Shown here one piece after another: positions 29,525-38,048 of a stretch of DNA of 55,118 nucleotides (the stretch's first letter is position 1; every line of letters starts with the position of its first letter). A model generated the notes under the pieces. It did no database searches, had not been told where the DNA came from, and saw only the letters and a list, made by a program, of their open reading frames with translations. The stretch is from a virus: positions 1 to 55,118 of IMG/VR virus record IMGVR_UViG_3300018080_000025; one strand, 5' to 3'. A program made the position numbers and the translations under genes.

Positions 29525-29783
29525 GCAGAAGCCGCTCGTCCATTCTCCGTTGAGGTCGATTCATTGGAAATGCCCATACTGCCGGGCCGGATGCCATGCG
29601 CGCACACTCGCCATCAACGCAGACCTTTGGCGGGTTTGTTGCACCTGTGGTTGTTCCGGACCTTGTTTCATGGCTGGCGAGCCAGCCGTTGCCGACCATT
29701 GTGTTTTTCTGGAGGCGACACAAGAGGGAGCCGCGAGATTTGAGCGGTCTCTGAGGGTGTTGTGGAATGTGCCATGGCGTTGA
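29385..29783 (+). CDS. Cys-rich Lar-like small protein
   Basis: A 132-residue frame from a GTG. The convincing part is the C-terminal half: W-K-C-P-Y-C-R-A-G-C, then V-C-C-T-C-G-C-S-G-P-C, then a helical end. This pattern (CPYC, spaced CxxCG, GP) resembles the phage restriction-alleviation (Lar-like) zinc proteins. The start is uncertain; translation may begin at an internal codon, because a second plausible frame covers 29381-29524. Confidence 0.5.
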   Translation: MGRTAAGGIPKAEAEVFCMMLRRELMKVLTGAVGTLTFWRTAKANSKQKPLVHSPLRSIHWKCPYCRAGCHARTLAINADLWRVCCTCGCSGPCFMAGEPAVADHCVFLEATQEGAARFERSLRVLWNVPWR

Positions 29784-29826
29784 CGGCCTTATAAACCGTC
29801 AATGCCTCCATCAACAGCCAGAAGAT

Positions 29827-29868
29827 ACGGCCGGGCGGGGCCGCCCCCTCGCTCGGCCGTTTTCTTTT
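29827..29868 (+). terminator. Rho-independent terminator before the terminase gene
   Basis: ACGGCCG (29827-29833) pairs with CGGCCGT (29854-29860), with an inner GC-rich hairpin, followed by TTTCTTTT. It separates the small-protein block from the terminase-portal-capsid genes. It could be partial, or overridden by antitermination. Confidence 0.75.
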
Positions 29869-29884
29869 GGCTTGACGGACGTGA

Positions 29885-31915
29885 ATGATGCTGAGCCGAC
29901 GACAGAGCGCCGACCTCGACCTGCCGCACCTGGCGGCGTGGCTTCCGGAGGAATACTTCGATATGCCGGAAGATCAGCGGCGCATTGCCGAGCGCGCAGC
30001 CACGCTTCAGGCGGCCCACCTGCCCCCCGATTACGACGGCCTGGATGAAGAGGCCCGGCTCGAGGCCCGAAAGTCGGTCCTGTCGTCATGGTTCGACCCG
30101 GATCGGATTAACGTCCTCTGCACGGACGTAGAGAATCTGATTGCGGCGCACTTCCTTTGGGTCGAGTTCTACCTGAAGCCGGACGCCTACAGCGGGGGTG
30201 ACTATTTCTTCCGGGACCCGATCACGAAGTACGACCTTGTTCGGGCGGCGATGTCGCCACCGAAACTGGAGGGTCATCCCGCAAAGACGGTCATCCACTG
30301 CCCAAGGCACACAACCAAGACGAAGACCCTCATTCACGAAATGTGTTCGATGATGGTCGTGATGCGCCCGCACACCAAGATCCTCGTGAGCGAGGTGAAC
30401 AAGGATCGGAGCACGGAGGAGCTTCAGGCAATCCGCTTCACGCTCCAGAACAATGAACTGATCGCCCGCGACTTCGGCGGACTCGGGACACTTTACTGCA
30501 CGAGCTACAAATCCGGGATGAAGTGGAACGATTCGCGCCTGGACATCGCCCTCCATCCCCACACGTCGATCATGGCATTCAGCACGAAATCGAAGCAGCG
30601 TGGGCGTCACCCCATTCTGGGCATCATCGACGACCCGGAGGATGACGAGACCGCGCAGGATCAGACCTTCAGGCGGAAGTTCTTCACCAACCTGTTCCGC
30701 CGCTACATGGGCATGTTCTACCCAGGCGCCCACATCATCTGGATCGGGACGGTGATGCGGGCATCCTGTCTGCAAATCGCCCTGGCCGACCTGATCGACG
30801 TGGACCCCGACAGCCGCAGCGACGTGGAAGAGTACGACGCGCGTTTCAAGGACTGGAACAAGGTCCACTTCCCCATGATCGAGCGCGACCCGGCGACGGG
30901 CGAGCGTTACAGCATCATGCAGGACCAGACCTCGGTACGAGCCTATGACGAGAAGCACGAGACGATGGGCGCGGCGGTCGTCGCCTCGGAGCTGGACGGC
31001 AAGCCGGTTGCCGAGGGCCAATTCGCACTTGTCCGTGATCCGGTTTGGCACGGCTACATGCACTGCCGGCGCATGGATAATGCGCCCGGTCTGCCGGAAG
31101 AATACCTGCTGGATCTCTGCAACGGGCAGATCATGGAATGGCGACAGTGGTTGACGACGGTGCAGGTCGTTGCAGGTTGCGACATCGCGGATTCGACGGC
31201 CATTGACGCTGATTTCGGCGCCAACGCGCTGGTGGGAATCGACCCTTACGGGACGGTCTTCGTCCTCGACATCTACGTCAAGCGCATGATCGCCGACGAT
31301 TGGCCGGAGAAAGCGCTGGGCATGGCATTCGAGTGGGGCGCGGTCCGCCAGGCATTCGATACCGCGGCCATGCAAAAGGTCGTGTTCCGTATGGCCGAAC
31401 GGCTTCGGATGTTGGCAGAGGAACGCGGCCATTCGCCACCAACACTCGTCGCCCTCGGGAACACGGCCCAGCGCAACAAGCATTTGAAGATTTTGAGTTC
31501 ACTCCGGCCACTCCACCGCAAGGAATTGATCCGCTATCCCTTCTTCAAGTCGATTCGCACGGATGATGGAAGGACGCACCATCCCTTCCCGCATTCCCAC
31601 GAGGGCAGTTTCCGGGAACTGTACCGGGAGATCGACACGTATACGGACGAGGGGGCCAGCGGACACGACGACGCGATCGACGCGCTCCAGATGGCGATCC
31701 ATATCGGGGCGAGGCTGAGGGGCGAGCCCCTGAAAGAGTACGACGAGAACGAGGCGGAACTGAAGAAGTGGGAAGAGGCCGGCGTGGACTGGCGCGCGCG
31801 GCGCCATCTGATCCCCTATGAGGCGTGGACGGACGATATGAAAGCTGACGCGGATTCGGATGATCCGGAGCTGGTCGGCGTTGCCGACGAGGTGGACCCG
31901 TATGCCTTTTGCTGA
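29885..31915 (+). CDS. terL: Terminase large subunit
   Basis: A 676-residue DNA-packaging motor ATPase and nuclease. The ATPase part has a deviant Walker A (C-P-R-H-T-T-K-T-K-T, about 139-148) and Walker B with paired acids (L-G-I-I-D-D-P-E-D-D-E, about 245-255). The C-terminal RNase H-fold nuclease shows A-G-C-D-I-A-D-S (about 430) and H-D-D-A-I-D-A-L (about 595). Length and gene order (before portal) are typical. An ATG at 29888 is an equal alternative start. It cuts and pumps concatemeric DNA into proheads. Confidence 0.92.
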   Translation: MMLSRRQSADLDLPHLAAWLPEEYFDMPEDQRRIAERAATLQAAHLPPDYDGLDEEARLEARKSVLSSWFDPDRINVLCTDVENLIAAHFLWVEFYLKPDAYSGGDYFFRDPITKYDLVRAAMSPPKLEGHPAKTVIHCPRHTTKTKTLIHEMCSMMVVMRPHTKILVSEVNKDRSTEELQAIRFTLQNNELIARDFGGLGTLYCTSYKSGMKWNDSRLDIALHPHTSIMAFSTKSKQRGRHPILGIIDDPEDDETAQDQTFRRKFFTNLFRRYMGMFYPGAHIIWIGTVMRASCLQIALADLIDVDPDSRSDVEEYDARFKDWNKVHFPMIERDPATGERYSIMQDQTSVRAYDEKHETMGAAVVASELDGKPVAEGQFALVRDPVWHGYMHCRRMDNAPGLPEEYLLDLCNGQIMEWRQWLTTVQVVAGCDIADSTAIDADFGANALVGIDPYGTVFVLDIYVKRMIADDWPEKALGMAFEWGAVRQAFDTAAMQKVVFRMAERLRMLAEERGHSPPTLVALGNTAQRNKHLKILSSLRPLHRKELIRYPFFKSIRTDDGRTHHPFPHSHEGSFRELYREIDTYTDEGASGHDDAIDALQMAIHIGARLRGEPLKEYDENEAELKKWEEAGVDWRARRHLIPYEAWTDDMKADADSDDPELVGVADEVDPYAFC

Positions 31916-31923
31916 GGTGGCCG

Positions 31924-32310
31924 ATGTCTGAACTGTTGATTGTCGCAATCGTGTTCGCCGCCGCCGGGGTTTGTGTCTGGCTGCCGACATGCTGGCTTCT
32001 GGCCAGATTGGCGAACCACATTCTCGGCATGACCGGCGTGACGCTGCGCGAGCGCGCCCGGGACCGGCGGGACGCGATGGGATTCGTGCAGCAGACTGCG
32101 GAACTTGTGACGGGCGAACTGAAAAACGTGATCGAACAGCACGCCAGGGAGCGACACGCGCAGCGCCAACTCGACGCCAGTGTGGACATGCAGGAGATCC
32201 GGGCCAAGCAGCCGCCTCCAGAACCCCAACTCGATCAACCCCAGTATCCCGACGGTCAACCGTCGGAATCACTGATGGAGCACATGAGCCATGATACGGG
32301 ACCGACTTGA
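31924..32310 (+). CDS. Membrane-anchored hypothetical protein between terminase and portal
   Basis: A 128-residue protein with an N-terminal transmembrane helix (about 4-27), a helical charged region (about 40-85) and a Pro/Gln-rich end. It overlaps the portal gene by 20 bases. A membrane helix in the packaging cluster is unusual; the protein may be a minor head or assembly factor. Confidence 0.6.
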   Translation: MSELLIVAIVFAAAGVCVWLPTCWLLARLANHILGMTGVTLRERARDRRDAMGFVQQTAELVTGELKNVIEQHARERHAQRQLDASVDMQEIRAKQPPPEPQLDQPQYPDGQPSESLMEHMSHDTGPT

Positions 32311-34390
32311 TTATCTGCTGAACCGTCTGAAGCGCCCCCCGAACAAGCAGGGGAGGCTTCCGAATACCGATCTCGTCGCCGGGCTGAACAAGGAGGACCG
32401 CAAGAGTGCGTCCAACATCGCCAAGCGACTCCGCGAACAATTCGACCGCGGCCTGGACCGGCGTCTGATCCACGCGATCAAATGGACGCAGGTACTCAGT
32501 GTCCTGAACGGGATCCACTACTTCAAGATCGATAAGTACGGGCGTTGGTCGCCGGTCAACCCGCGCGAGCCGAACCAGGTCCGCGCCGTCGTGCCCGTCC
32601 TGGAGCCGTTCTATCGCTGGGAACATGGGCGCCTGTCCTCGAACCAGCTCGGTGTGGTGGCCCGGCCTTCCACGGGCCACGGTGATTCCGCCTATTTCGA
32701 GGCGCAACTGGCCCAGGACGCGATGAATTACTGGGTCGAGGAGACCGATATTGCCTCAGTTGATGACGAGGCGAACCAACACCTACTCGTGTACGGCGGG
32801 TGCGCGTTTTTCAGTGAAAAGGTCGCCTGGCGGAATCAAGTCTTTCTTCGGGCCTTCCCATTCTGCGAGTTGTTCCCCATCCCCTACGATTCGCGCAACT
32901 GGGTCGAGATGGACGGGGTGGCCCGCATCATCACCGTCTCAAAAGATTGGCTGGAGATGCAGGACGAAGCGTACCGCCGGCGTACCGGTCACGAGCCGTC
33001 CCGGCGCATGACCGATCTCGCGGGAACGCAGACAGCCGACATGCACGCCAACTTCACCGGCTTCACGTCGAGCATCCAATACAAGAGCAAGTTCGACGGC
33101 GCCACCTGCATGTGGATCTGGATGAAGCCGACCGAGCTGAACCCGTTCGGCGAGCACCTGTTCATGGTCGAGGACGAGCTGTTCGGCTACGTTTCGGGCG
33201 TCGATCAGGAAGGGCGCAAGATCGCGCTGGTGGGTGATGAGCTTCCGCTGTTCCCGGTCCACTACAACAAAAAGCCGCACGATTGGTGGCCTTACGGGTT
33301 CTGCGAAACACTCGTCCCGATGCAGCTCGAACACAATCGCCAGATGTCCAACCTGGTCGAGTCGGCGAACCGCAACAAGGGCGTGACGGCATACAACAGC
33401 GCGTGCATCAATGCGAACGATGTGCAAAACGCGCACTCCGGATTTATCCCCTTCCGGGCGCCGGGGCCGGATGAGCGCATCGCCCCGCTGCTTCATTTCC
33501 CGCCGACAAACGTCGGCCGCGACGTTGGCGCCGTACTCCAGGTCTGCGACCAGTTTGCCAAGCAGGGGGCCGGCTATCAGAGCGATATTCTCTTCGGACA
33601 ACAGGAGGGCCGAACAGAAAGCGGTCCCGCAACGCAGATTCTCAACACCAACGCGCAGATGCCCATGCAGGTCGTGCTCGACCGCAAATGGCGGGCGCTG
33701 CGCAAAGCCTACCGCGCCATCTATGAGGACATCCGCCAGGTCTGGCCACCGGAGAAGCATATCCGACTGGAAGGCGCCGACGGGCTGGCACGCGAAGCCG
33801 TCATTCAACGGGAGAAGCTGCCCGCCTTGAATGAAATCGAGCTGTCCCCGATGCCGCTCGTCGTCAATGGCCGCGTGGGCATGATTAACATGCTGTTCAA
33901 CCTGCGCGGCATGAAGGGTGACGATCAGCAAGCACCAATTGTCAGCGAGACGGAGTTCAGGCGCTCACTGCAAATGCTTGGCATGGCGCCTCCGGGCATG
34001 GTGTTGTATGACCAGATCGAACAGCGCATCCGCTGGCGGATCAGTCAGCTTATTGGAGACGGCAAGTCCCCGACCATTCCCGTCGTAGACCAGGATCCCG
34101 TGGCGCGGCGGTGGCAACGTATGGAGCACCACATTCTTGCCATCCGCATTCTCAAGGAAAAGATCCTCGATCCGGCCTTCCGCACGTACTCGCCCGAGGT
34201 TCGGCAGGCGCTCGAGCTCGAACTGAAATATCACCACAGCAGCATTCAAACTTCGCCTCAGCCCGACCTGTTCGACGATCAGGCCGATCGCCATGAGGCC
34301 ATGCAGATGGAAGCGTATTTGGAAGCGGCGGAGAACAACCCGGAGGACTTCTCGTCCGTGTTCGCGCCGTCCGCAGTCACGATGGCATAG
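32291..34390 (+). CDS. Portal protein
   Basis: A 699-residue protein between terminase and scaffold, the expected place and size for a podovirus-type portal. It begins with a basic segment, contains long alpha/beta stretches, a region rich in aromatic residues (D-W-W-P-Y-G-F-C-E-T) where portal proteins have their wing-stem area, and ends in an acidic helical tail. It forms the dodecameric ring through which DNA enters and leaves. The assignment rests on position, size and overall character. Confidence 0.85.
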   Translation: MIRDRLDYLLNRLKRPPNKQGRLPNTDLVAGLNKEDRKSASNIAKRLREQFDRGLDRRLIHAIKWTQVLSVLNGIHYFKIDKYGRWSPVNPREPNQVRAVVPVLEPFYRWEHGRLSSNQLGVVARPSTGHGDSAYFEAQLAQDAMNYWVEETDIASVDDEANQHLLVYGGCAFFSEKVAWRNQVFLRAFPFCELFPIPYDSRNWVEMDGVARIITVSKDWLEMQDEAYRRRTGHEPSRRMTDLAGTQTADMHANFTGFTSSIQYKSKFDGATCMWIWMKPTELNPFGEHLFMVEDELFGYVSGVDQEGRKIALVGDELPLFPVHYNKKPHDWWPYGFCETLVPMQLEHNRQMSNLVESANRNKGVTAYNSACINANDVQNAHSGFIPFRAPGPDERIAPLLHFPPTNVGRDVGAVLQVCDQFAKQGAGYQSDILFGQQEGRTESGPATQILNTNAQMPMQVVLDRKWRALRKAYRAIYEDIRQVWPPEKHIRLEGADGLAREAVIQREKLPALNEIELSPMPLVVNGRVGMINMLFNLRGMKGDDQQAPIVSETEFRRSLQMLGMAPPGMVLYDQIEQRIRWRISQLIGDGKSPTIPVVDQDPVARRWQRMEHHILAIRILKEKILDPAFRTYSPEVRQALELELKYHHSSIQTSPQPDLFDDQADRHEAMQMEAYLEAAENNPEDFSSVFAPSAVTMA

Positions 34391-34405
34391 CCAAGGAGGC
34401 ATTCG

Positions 34406-35434
34406 ATGCCAGAGCCGAACCAACCGAACACGGAACCAGCCGTGAGCCCGGCCACTCCCGCACCGACGGTGGCCAGGCCGAATCCGAAACCGGCAGAGCC
34501 GGCCCCGGCGCCGCCGCCGGCTGCCCCGGAGGCCGAATCTCCACAACTCACGATGAACACGCCGTTCAAGATCCCCGGGCCGGACGGTCGGGAGCAGATC
34601 GTCACGCTCGGCCAGCTCATCAACAAGGCGAGCGAAGCCGAGAAGAACGCTCTCAGCCCCGAAGATCGCGCCGAATGGGACCGGTGGAAGAAGGTCCAGT
34701 CCGGCGACCCCCAGGCGATCCTCGAAATGTTCGGTAAGCCCGCCGAACCGGAGGATCCCACGCCGACGGATTCCGATAGCCGGCTGAAGTCTCTCCAGGA
34801 CAAACTGACGGAAGCCGAGTCGCGCATTCAGGCGATGGAGGGTTTCCATCGGAGCTTGGGGGAGGTTCAGCAATGCGCCAGTCTGCGGTCTTTGATTCAG
34901 AACCACGCCCCAAAGCTCCCGCATCTCGCCAAGGCGGCTGAGGCGAATCAGAACGTCGTCCGCCAGATCAACGCCCAGATGCGCCAGAGCGAAGAACAAC
35001 TCAAGCAGGCTGGGCTGGACTTGAATCAGGTGCCGCAGGACGAACGATCGAAATTCGTCGCCAAGGCACTCGTCGCCTGGGAGGAGCACTTCCAGGAGCT
35101 TGCCAAGGCATTCGGAGCCCAGTTGCCGCAGACCCCGGCGCCCGGGCAATCACCCAGCATGGTCGATGACCAGACGCGGGATCAGAAAGCCGGCGCCGGC
35201 CTTCCGCCTCGATTCCGCGTCGTGAACGGGCAGGTGGTCGATCAGAACGGCCAGCCGGTCAGCCTCACGCCTGCCGGACAGATGACTGTGCCGAACTTCA
35301 TCCCTAGCCCCGCAACGAGCGGCACGCCGGCCGGTAATGTGGTTGGCACCCAGGCAGACCAGCCTTTCGGCGTGGATGAACTTCGCCAGCGGATGCGGGC
35401 CAGCGCCCAGACCATGGGCGCCCAGCAGCAGTAA
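34406..35434 (+). CDS. Capsid scaffold protein
   Basis: A 342-residue protein. The first 60 residues are Pro/Ala-rich and disordered. Residues about 120-240 are charged coiled coil (L-Q-D-K-L-T-E-A-E-S-R-I-Q-A-M-E and similar), and the end is Gly/Gln-rich. Low complexity and helical content with placement between portal and capsid fit an internal scaffold that guides capsid assembly. No protease motif is seen. AAGGAGG precedes the ATG. Confidence 0.75.
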   Translation: MPEPNQPNTEPAVSPATPAPTVARPNPKPAEPAPAPPPAAPEAESPQLTMNTPFKIPGPDGREQIVTLGQLINKASEAEKNALSPEDRAEWDRWKKVQSGDPQAILEMFGKPAEPEDPTPTDSDSRLKSLQDKLTEAESRIQAMEGFHRSLGEVQQCASLRSLIQNHAPKLPHLAKAAEANQNVVRQINAQMRQSEEQLKQAGLDLNQVPQDERSKFVAKALVAWEEHFQELAKAFGAQLPQTPAPGQSPSMVDDQTRDQKAGAGLPPRFRVVNGQVVDQNGQPVSLTPAGQMTVPNFIPSPATSGTPAGNVVGTQADQPFGVDELRQRMRASAQTMGAQQQ

Positions 35435-35444
35435 GGAGCCCTGA

Positions 35445-35774
35445 ATGATTGAAGAACAACTGACAATCGGCGGCTTTGTTCCGTTTCCGAGTCACGTTCT
35501 TGTGGAACCTCTGCCGCCTGACCAGAAGGTCGGCACAATGAAGCTGATCGAGGTGCCGCAGGCCCACCAAGAGAAAAAGGCCCTCGGCTGGGTGCGGAGG
35601 CTGAATCCCAATGACGACGGTAAAGTCTTTACTGTGGGTGACTTAGTGCTCTTTGCGGATTCAGCAGGCCATGACGTCCGGCTCGAAGGCCGCGATCTGA
35701 AGATTCTTCAGTACGTCGGTCTCGAAGACAGCGAAATCCTCGGTTGGTGGCCGGTGGGAACCGTGTCGATTTGA
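35445..35774 (+). CDS. GroES-like co-chaperonin
   Basis: A 109-residue protein that aligns by eye with the GroES fold: H-V-L-V-E-P-L-P-P at the start (strand 1), a mobile-loop region near 28-42, G-W-V-R-R-L-N-P (glycine turn), V-G-D-L-V-L-F-A (about 64-71), G-H-D-V-R-L-E-G-R-D-L-K-I-L (about 75-88) and E-I-L-G-W-W. It probably replaces host GroES on GroEL to fold the capsid protein encoded next, as T4 gp31 does. AAGGAG precedes the ATG. Confidence 0.75.
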   Translation: MIEEQLTIGGFVPFPSHVLVEPLPPDQKVGTMKLIEVPQAHQEKKALGWVRRLNPNDDGKVFTVGDLVLFADSAGHDVRLEGRDLKILQYVGLEDSEILGWWPVGTVSI

Positions 35775-35799
35775 CGCAACACAAGATGTGGTGTACACT
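35771..35799 (+). promoter_or_regulatory. Candidate promoter for the major capsid gene
   Basis: TTGACG (35771-35776, 5 of 6) and TACACT (35794-35799, 4 of 6) are separated by exactly 17 bases. It lies just after the GroES-like gene and about 225 bp before the capsid start. The leader between them has two copies of AGCCGTGGCGCTC (about 35841 and 35943) and no gene. A dedicated promoter would raise capsid output. Confidence 0.45.
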
Positions 35800-36022
35800 T
35801 TGAACGACAACTCAACATGCCGGGCCAAGCTGCCCAGCGGAGCCGTGGCGCTCCCCAGCCTGTGATGGCGACATCCCATATCGGACTGTGATGCCCGGGG
35901 GACCCTCCTGTTCCCGGCCTCTGTCTCACCCGACACCGCCAGAGCCGTGGCGCTCGTGGAGAAAGCACGGAATCGGCGCGTAGCCGTTCCAACGAAACCT
36001 GCTTTCCACGCGAGGCACTACC

Positions 36023-37519
36023 ATGGCTGTTGGAGATGCTTTCAACCAATTCGAGACCCTGCTTCGCGAGCATCTTGAGAGTTCCGTCCTGAAACTGATT
36101 GTCGAGGCGGACGACCCGATCTGGTCGTTCCTCCAGACGGTCACGAACACGCGGAAGATGGGCCGCATCACCGGCGCCGGCTCGAAAACGGCCGGCGATC
36201 CGGGCTATGAGGCCCGCTGGGAAGTCCTCTTCCAGCGCGGCGGCCGGGTCACAGGGGCGCACTTCGGAGATACCGAAGCGACGCTTATGGGACCGGGCAA
36301 CGCCCTGGTGATGGGACTCGGGACCGGGGGCCAGTACCCCGACCCGACCATGACGCCCCAGCGGTCCTATCTGGAGCTGGTGAGCTTTCTGAAGAAGGCT
36401 CGCGGCTCGATCGTCATCTCCCGCGATCAGATCGAAGCCAAGCTGCTCGGAAGCCCGGTCGAGGACGTGGCTGCCGGTCACGTCGAAGACGGGACGTATC
36501 AGGTTCGGGCGCTCATCAGCGCATTATCCTGGAGCCAGGGCGATGGCGCATTGGCCCAACTGAACGACGCCGGCGGCGCTGTGATTGCCGAGGCGAACCC
36601 CACCTGGATCGACATCGACGCCGGAACCTGCCATCGGTTCGTGAAAGGGCAGACCTACGTCGCGGCCACGACCAACGTGAACAAATTCGACACGCCGCGG
36701 GCTGGGGTTCTTCACAACCCCGGCCACATGCACTGTGTCAGCGTTGACCGCGACAATCGGCGGATCGCGCTCCAGGCCGACCCGGGCGAGGGTGACATCA
36801 CCCTCACCGACGACGACTGGATCATTTACCAGAGTATGTGGGACTTCACCACGGCGGCTACCGGGGCGACGGACAATACGCCGTCCCTGTCACCGAACGG
36901 TGTCGAGAACCTGCTTATCAACACCGGCGCTTTCCCCGATTCCGACATCGCGGACGTGACCAACTATCCCGAACTGTGGGCCTTCATTGACGGCACCTAC
37001 GGTGATCCGGGGACGATGGACTTGCCGGAGCCCGAGATCATCGACGAGATCCTGGACAAGATGATCGAGTCGGGCAGCCCGTCGTCCACGACCCCACCGA
37101 TGCTGCTGGCGGAGCCGAGCGTCTGGACGCTCTACAACCACCTGGAGCGCCGGGCGTTCATGGTCTCGCCGGCCACGGGAACATTCATGTCGGCGGGCGG
37201 GGTCAGCGGTCCCGTCTACACCTACGGCAACAAACAATTCGTCCGCCTGAACAGTTCGATGTGCAGGCCGAACACGATCTACGGTCTGGACCCGGATTCG
37301 TTCAAGCGGTTTTTCCCGAACGATCTGACGCTGCGCTGGGCCATGTCCCAGGGCGGTGTCGCCGGCATCGGCAGCATCTTCCGGCCCGTGACGAGCGGCC
37401 GGAACCTGACCGACCTGTCGGCCGCTGAGTTTGATTGCTGGTGGCAGCTCGCCCAGACGCGGCCGAACGCCAACTTCATCCGGAGAGGCGTTGAGTCGCG
37501 GCGGACGTATGCGGCCTGA
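36023..37519 (+). CDS. Major capsid protein
   Basis: A 498-residue protein following scaffold and co-chaperonin, with its own leader. It begins with a helical N-terminal arm (F-E-T-L-L-R-E-H-L-E) and then long mixed alpha/beta stretches with the balanced composition of HK97-fold capsid proteins. A strong hairpin follows the stop. The size exceeds the minimal HK97 shell protein, so an insertion domain is likely. The assignment is by position, size and composition, because no short motif defines the family. Confidence 0.8.
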   Translation: MAVGDAFNQFETLLREHLESSVLKLIVEADDPIWSFLQTVTNTRKMGRITGAGSKTAGDPGYEARWEVLFQRGGRVTGAHFGDTEATLMGPGNALVMGLGTGGQYPDPTMTPQRSYLELVSFLKKARGSIVISRDQIEAKLLGSPVEDVAAGHVEDGTYQVRALISALSWSQGDGALAQLNDAGGAVIAEANPTWIDIDAGTCHRFVKGQTYVAATTNVNKFDTPRAGVLHNPGHMHCVSVDRDNRRIALQADPGEGDITLTDDDWIIYQSMWDFTTAATGATDNTPSLSPNGVENLLINTGAFPDSDIADVTNYPELWAFIDGTYGDPGTMDLPEPEIIDEILDKMIESGSPSSTTPPMLLAEPSVWTLYNHLERRAFMVSPATGTFMSAGGVSGPVYTYGNKQFVRLNSSMCRPNTIYGLDPDSFKRFFPNDLTLRWAMSQGGVAGIGSIFRPVTSGRNLTDLSAAEFDCWWQLAQTRPNANFIRRGVESRRTYAA

Positions 37520-37534
37520 TGAACAGAACCCGCT

Positions 37535-37562
37535 GCCGGGCCCGGCTTCGGCCGGGTCCGGC
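37535..37562 (+). terminator. UUCG-capped hairpin after the capsid gene
   Basis: CCGGGCCCGGC (37536-37546) and GCCGGGTCCGG (37551-37561) enclose a TTCG tetraloop, with one G-T wobble and an extra G-C pair at the base. There is no T tract. It may protect the capsid message 3' end or act as a partial terminator. Confidence 0.6.
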
Positions 37563-37592
37563 GGCCGGTCTTCAACCAAGTGAGGCAGAACA

Positions 37593-38009
37593 ATGGCTGG
37601 AGCAGACATTCTTCCACAGTCTCCGTATCCGGATGGGCCGGTCGTCATCAAGCTTGGTGGGTACGTTCCGAACGGCAAGACTGGGGCTGTCATCGACATG
37701 TTTTATGTGCCGTGGAACTGTTACGTGAAGCGCGTGTTCTACATGTACACGGGTTTCACAGCCGATCTCGACGCGATCACGCTTGTCACTGTGGACGACA
37801 CAACCGCAATTGTTGACGCGGCTGACATGGGTGAAGATTTGGCCATGACCCAGCAAACGCTCGCCGACGCGATTATCGGAACAGAGATCCAGGCCGGCGA
37901 CAAAATCAAGTTGTCCGCAGACAGCACGGATGCAAACGAAGAAGGCTACTTCTGGGCACAGATCGAATTGGAGCCCAGTTACAGCCGACCTCGTGCAACC
38001 GAGCACTGA
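37593..38009 (+). CDS. Head decoration or minor capsid protein candidate
   Basis: A 138-residue, beta-rich, acidic protein (G-A-V-I-D-M-F-Y-V, then Y-M-Y-T-G-F, Q-A-G-D-K-I-K-L-S). It follows the capsid gene directly, where head-stabilising proteins are often found. GAGG precedes the ATG. No family is recognised. Confidence 0.5.
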   Translation: MAGADILPQSPYPDGPVVIKLGGYVPNGKTGAVIDMFYVPWNCYVKRVFYMYTGFTADLDAITLVTVDDTTAIVDAADMGEDLAMTQQTLADAIIGTEIQAGDKIKLSADSTDANEEGYFWAQIELEPSYSRPRATEH

Positions 38010-38048
38010 TCGCCGAGAGCGGCGCTTCATTGATACAGGAGGTGCCTC

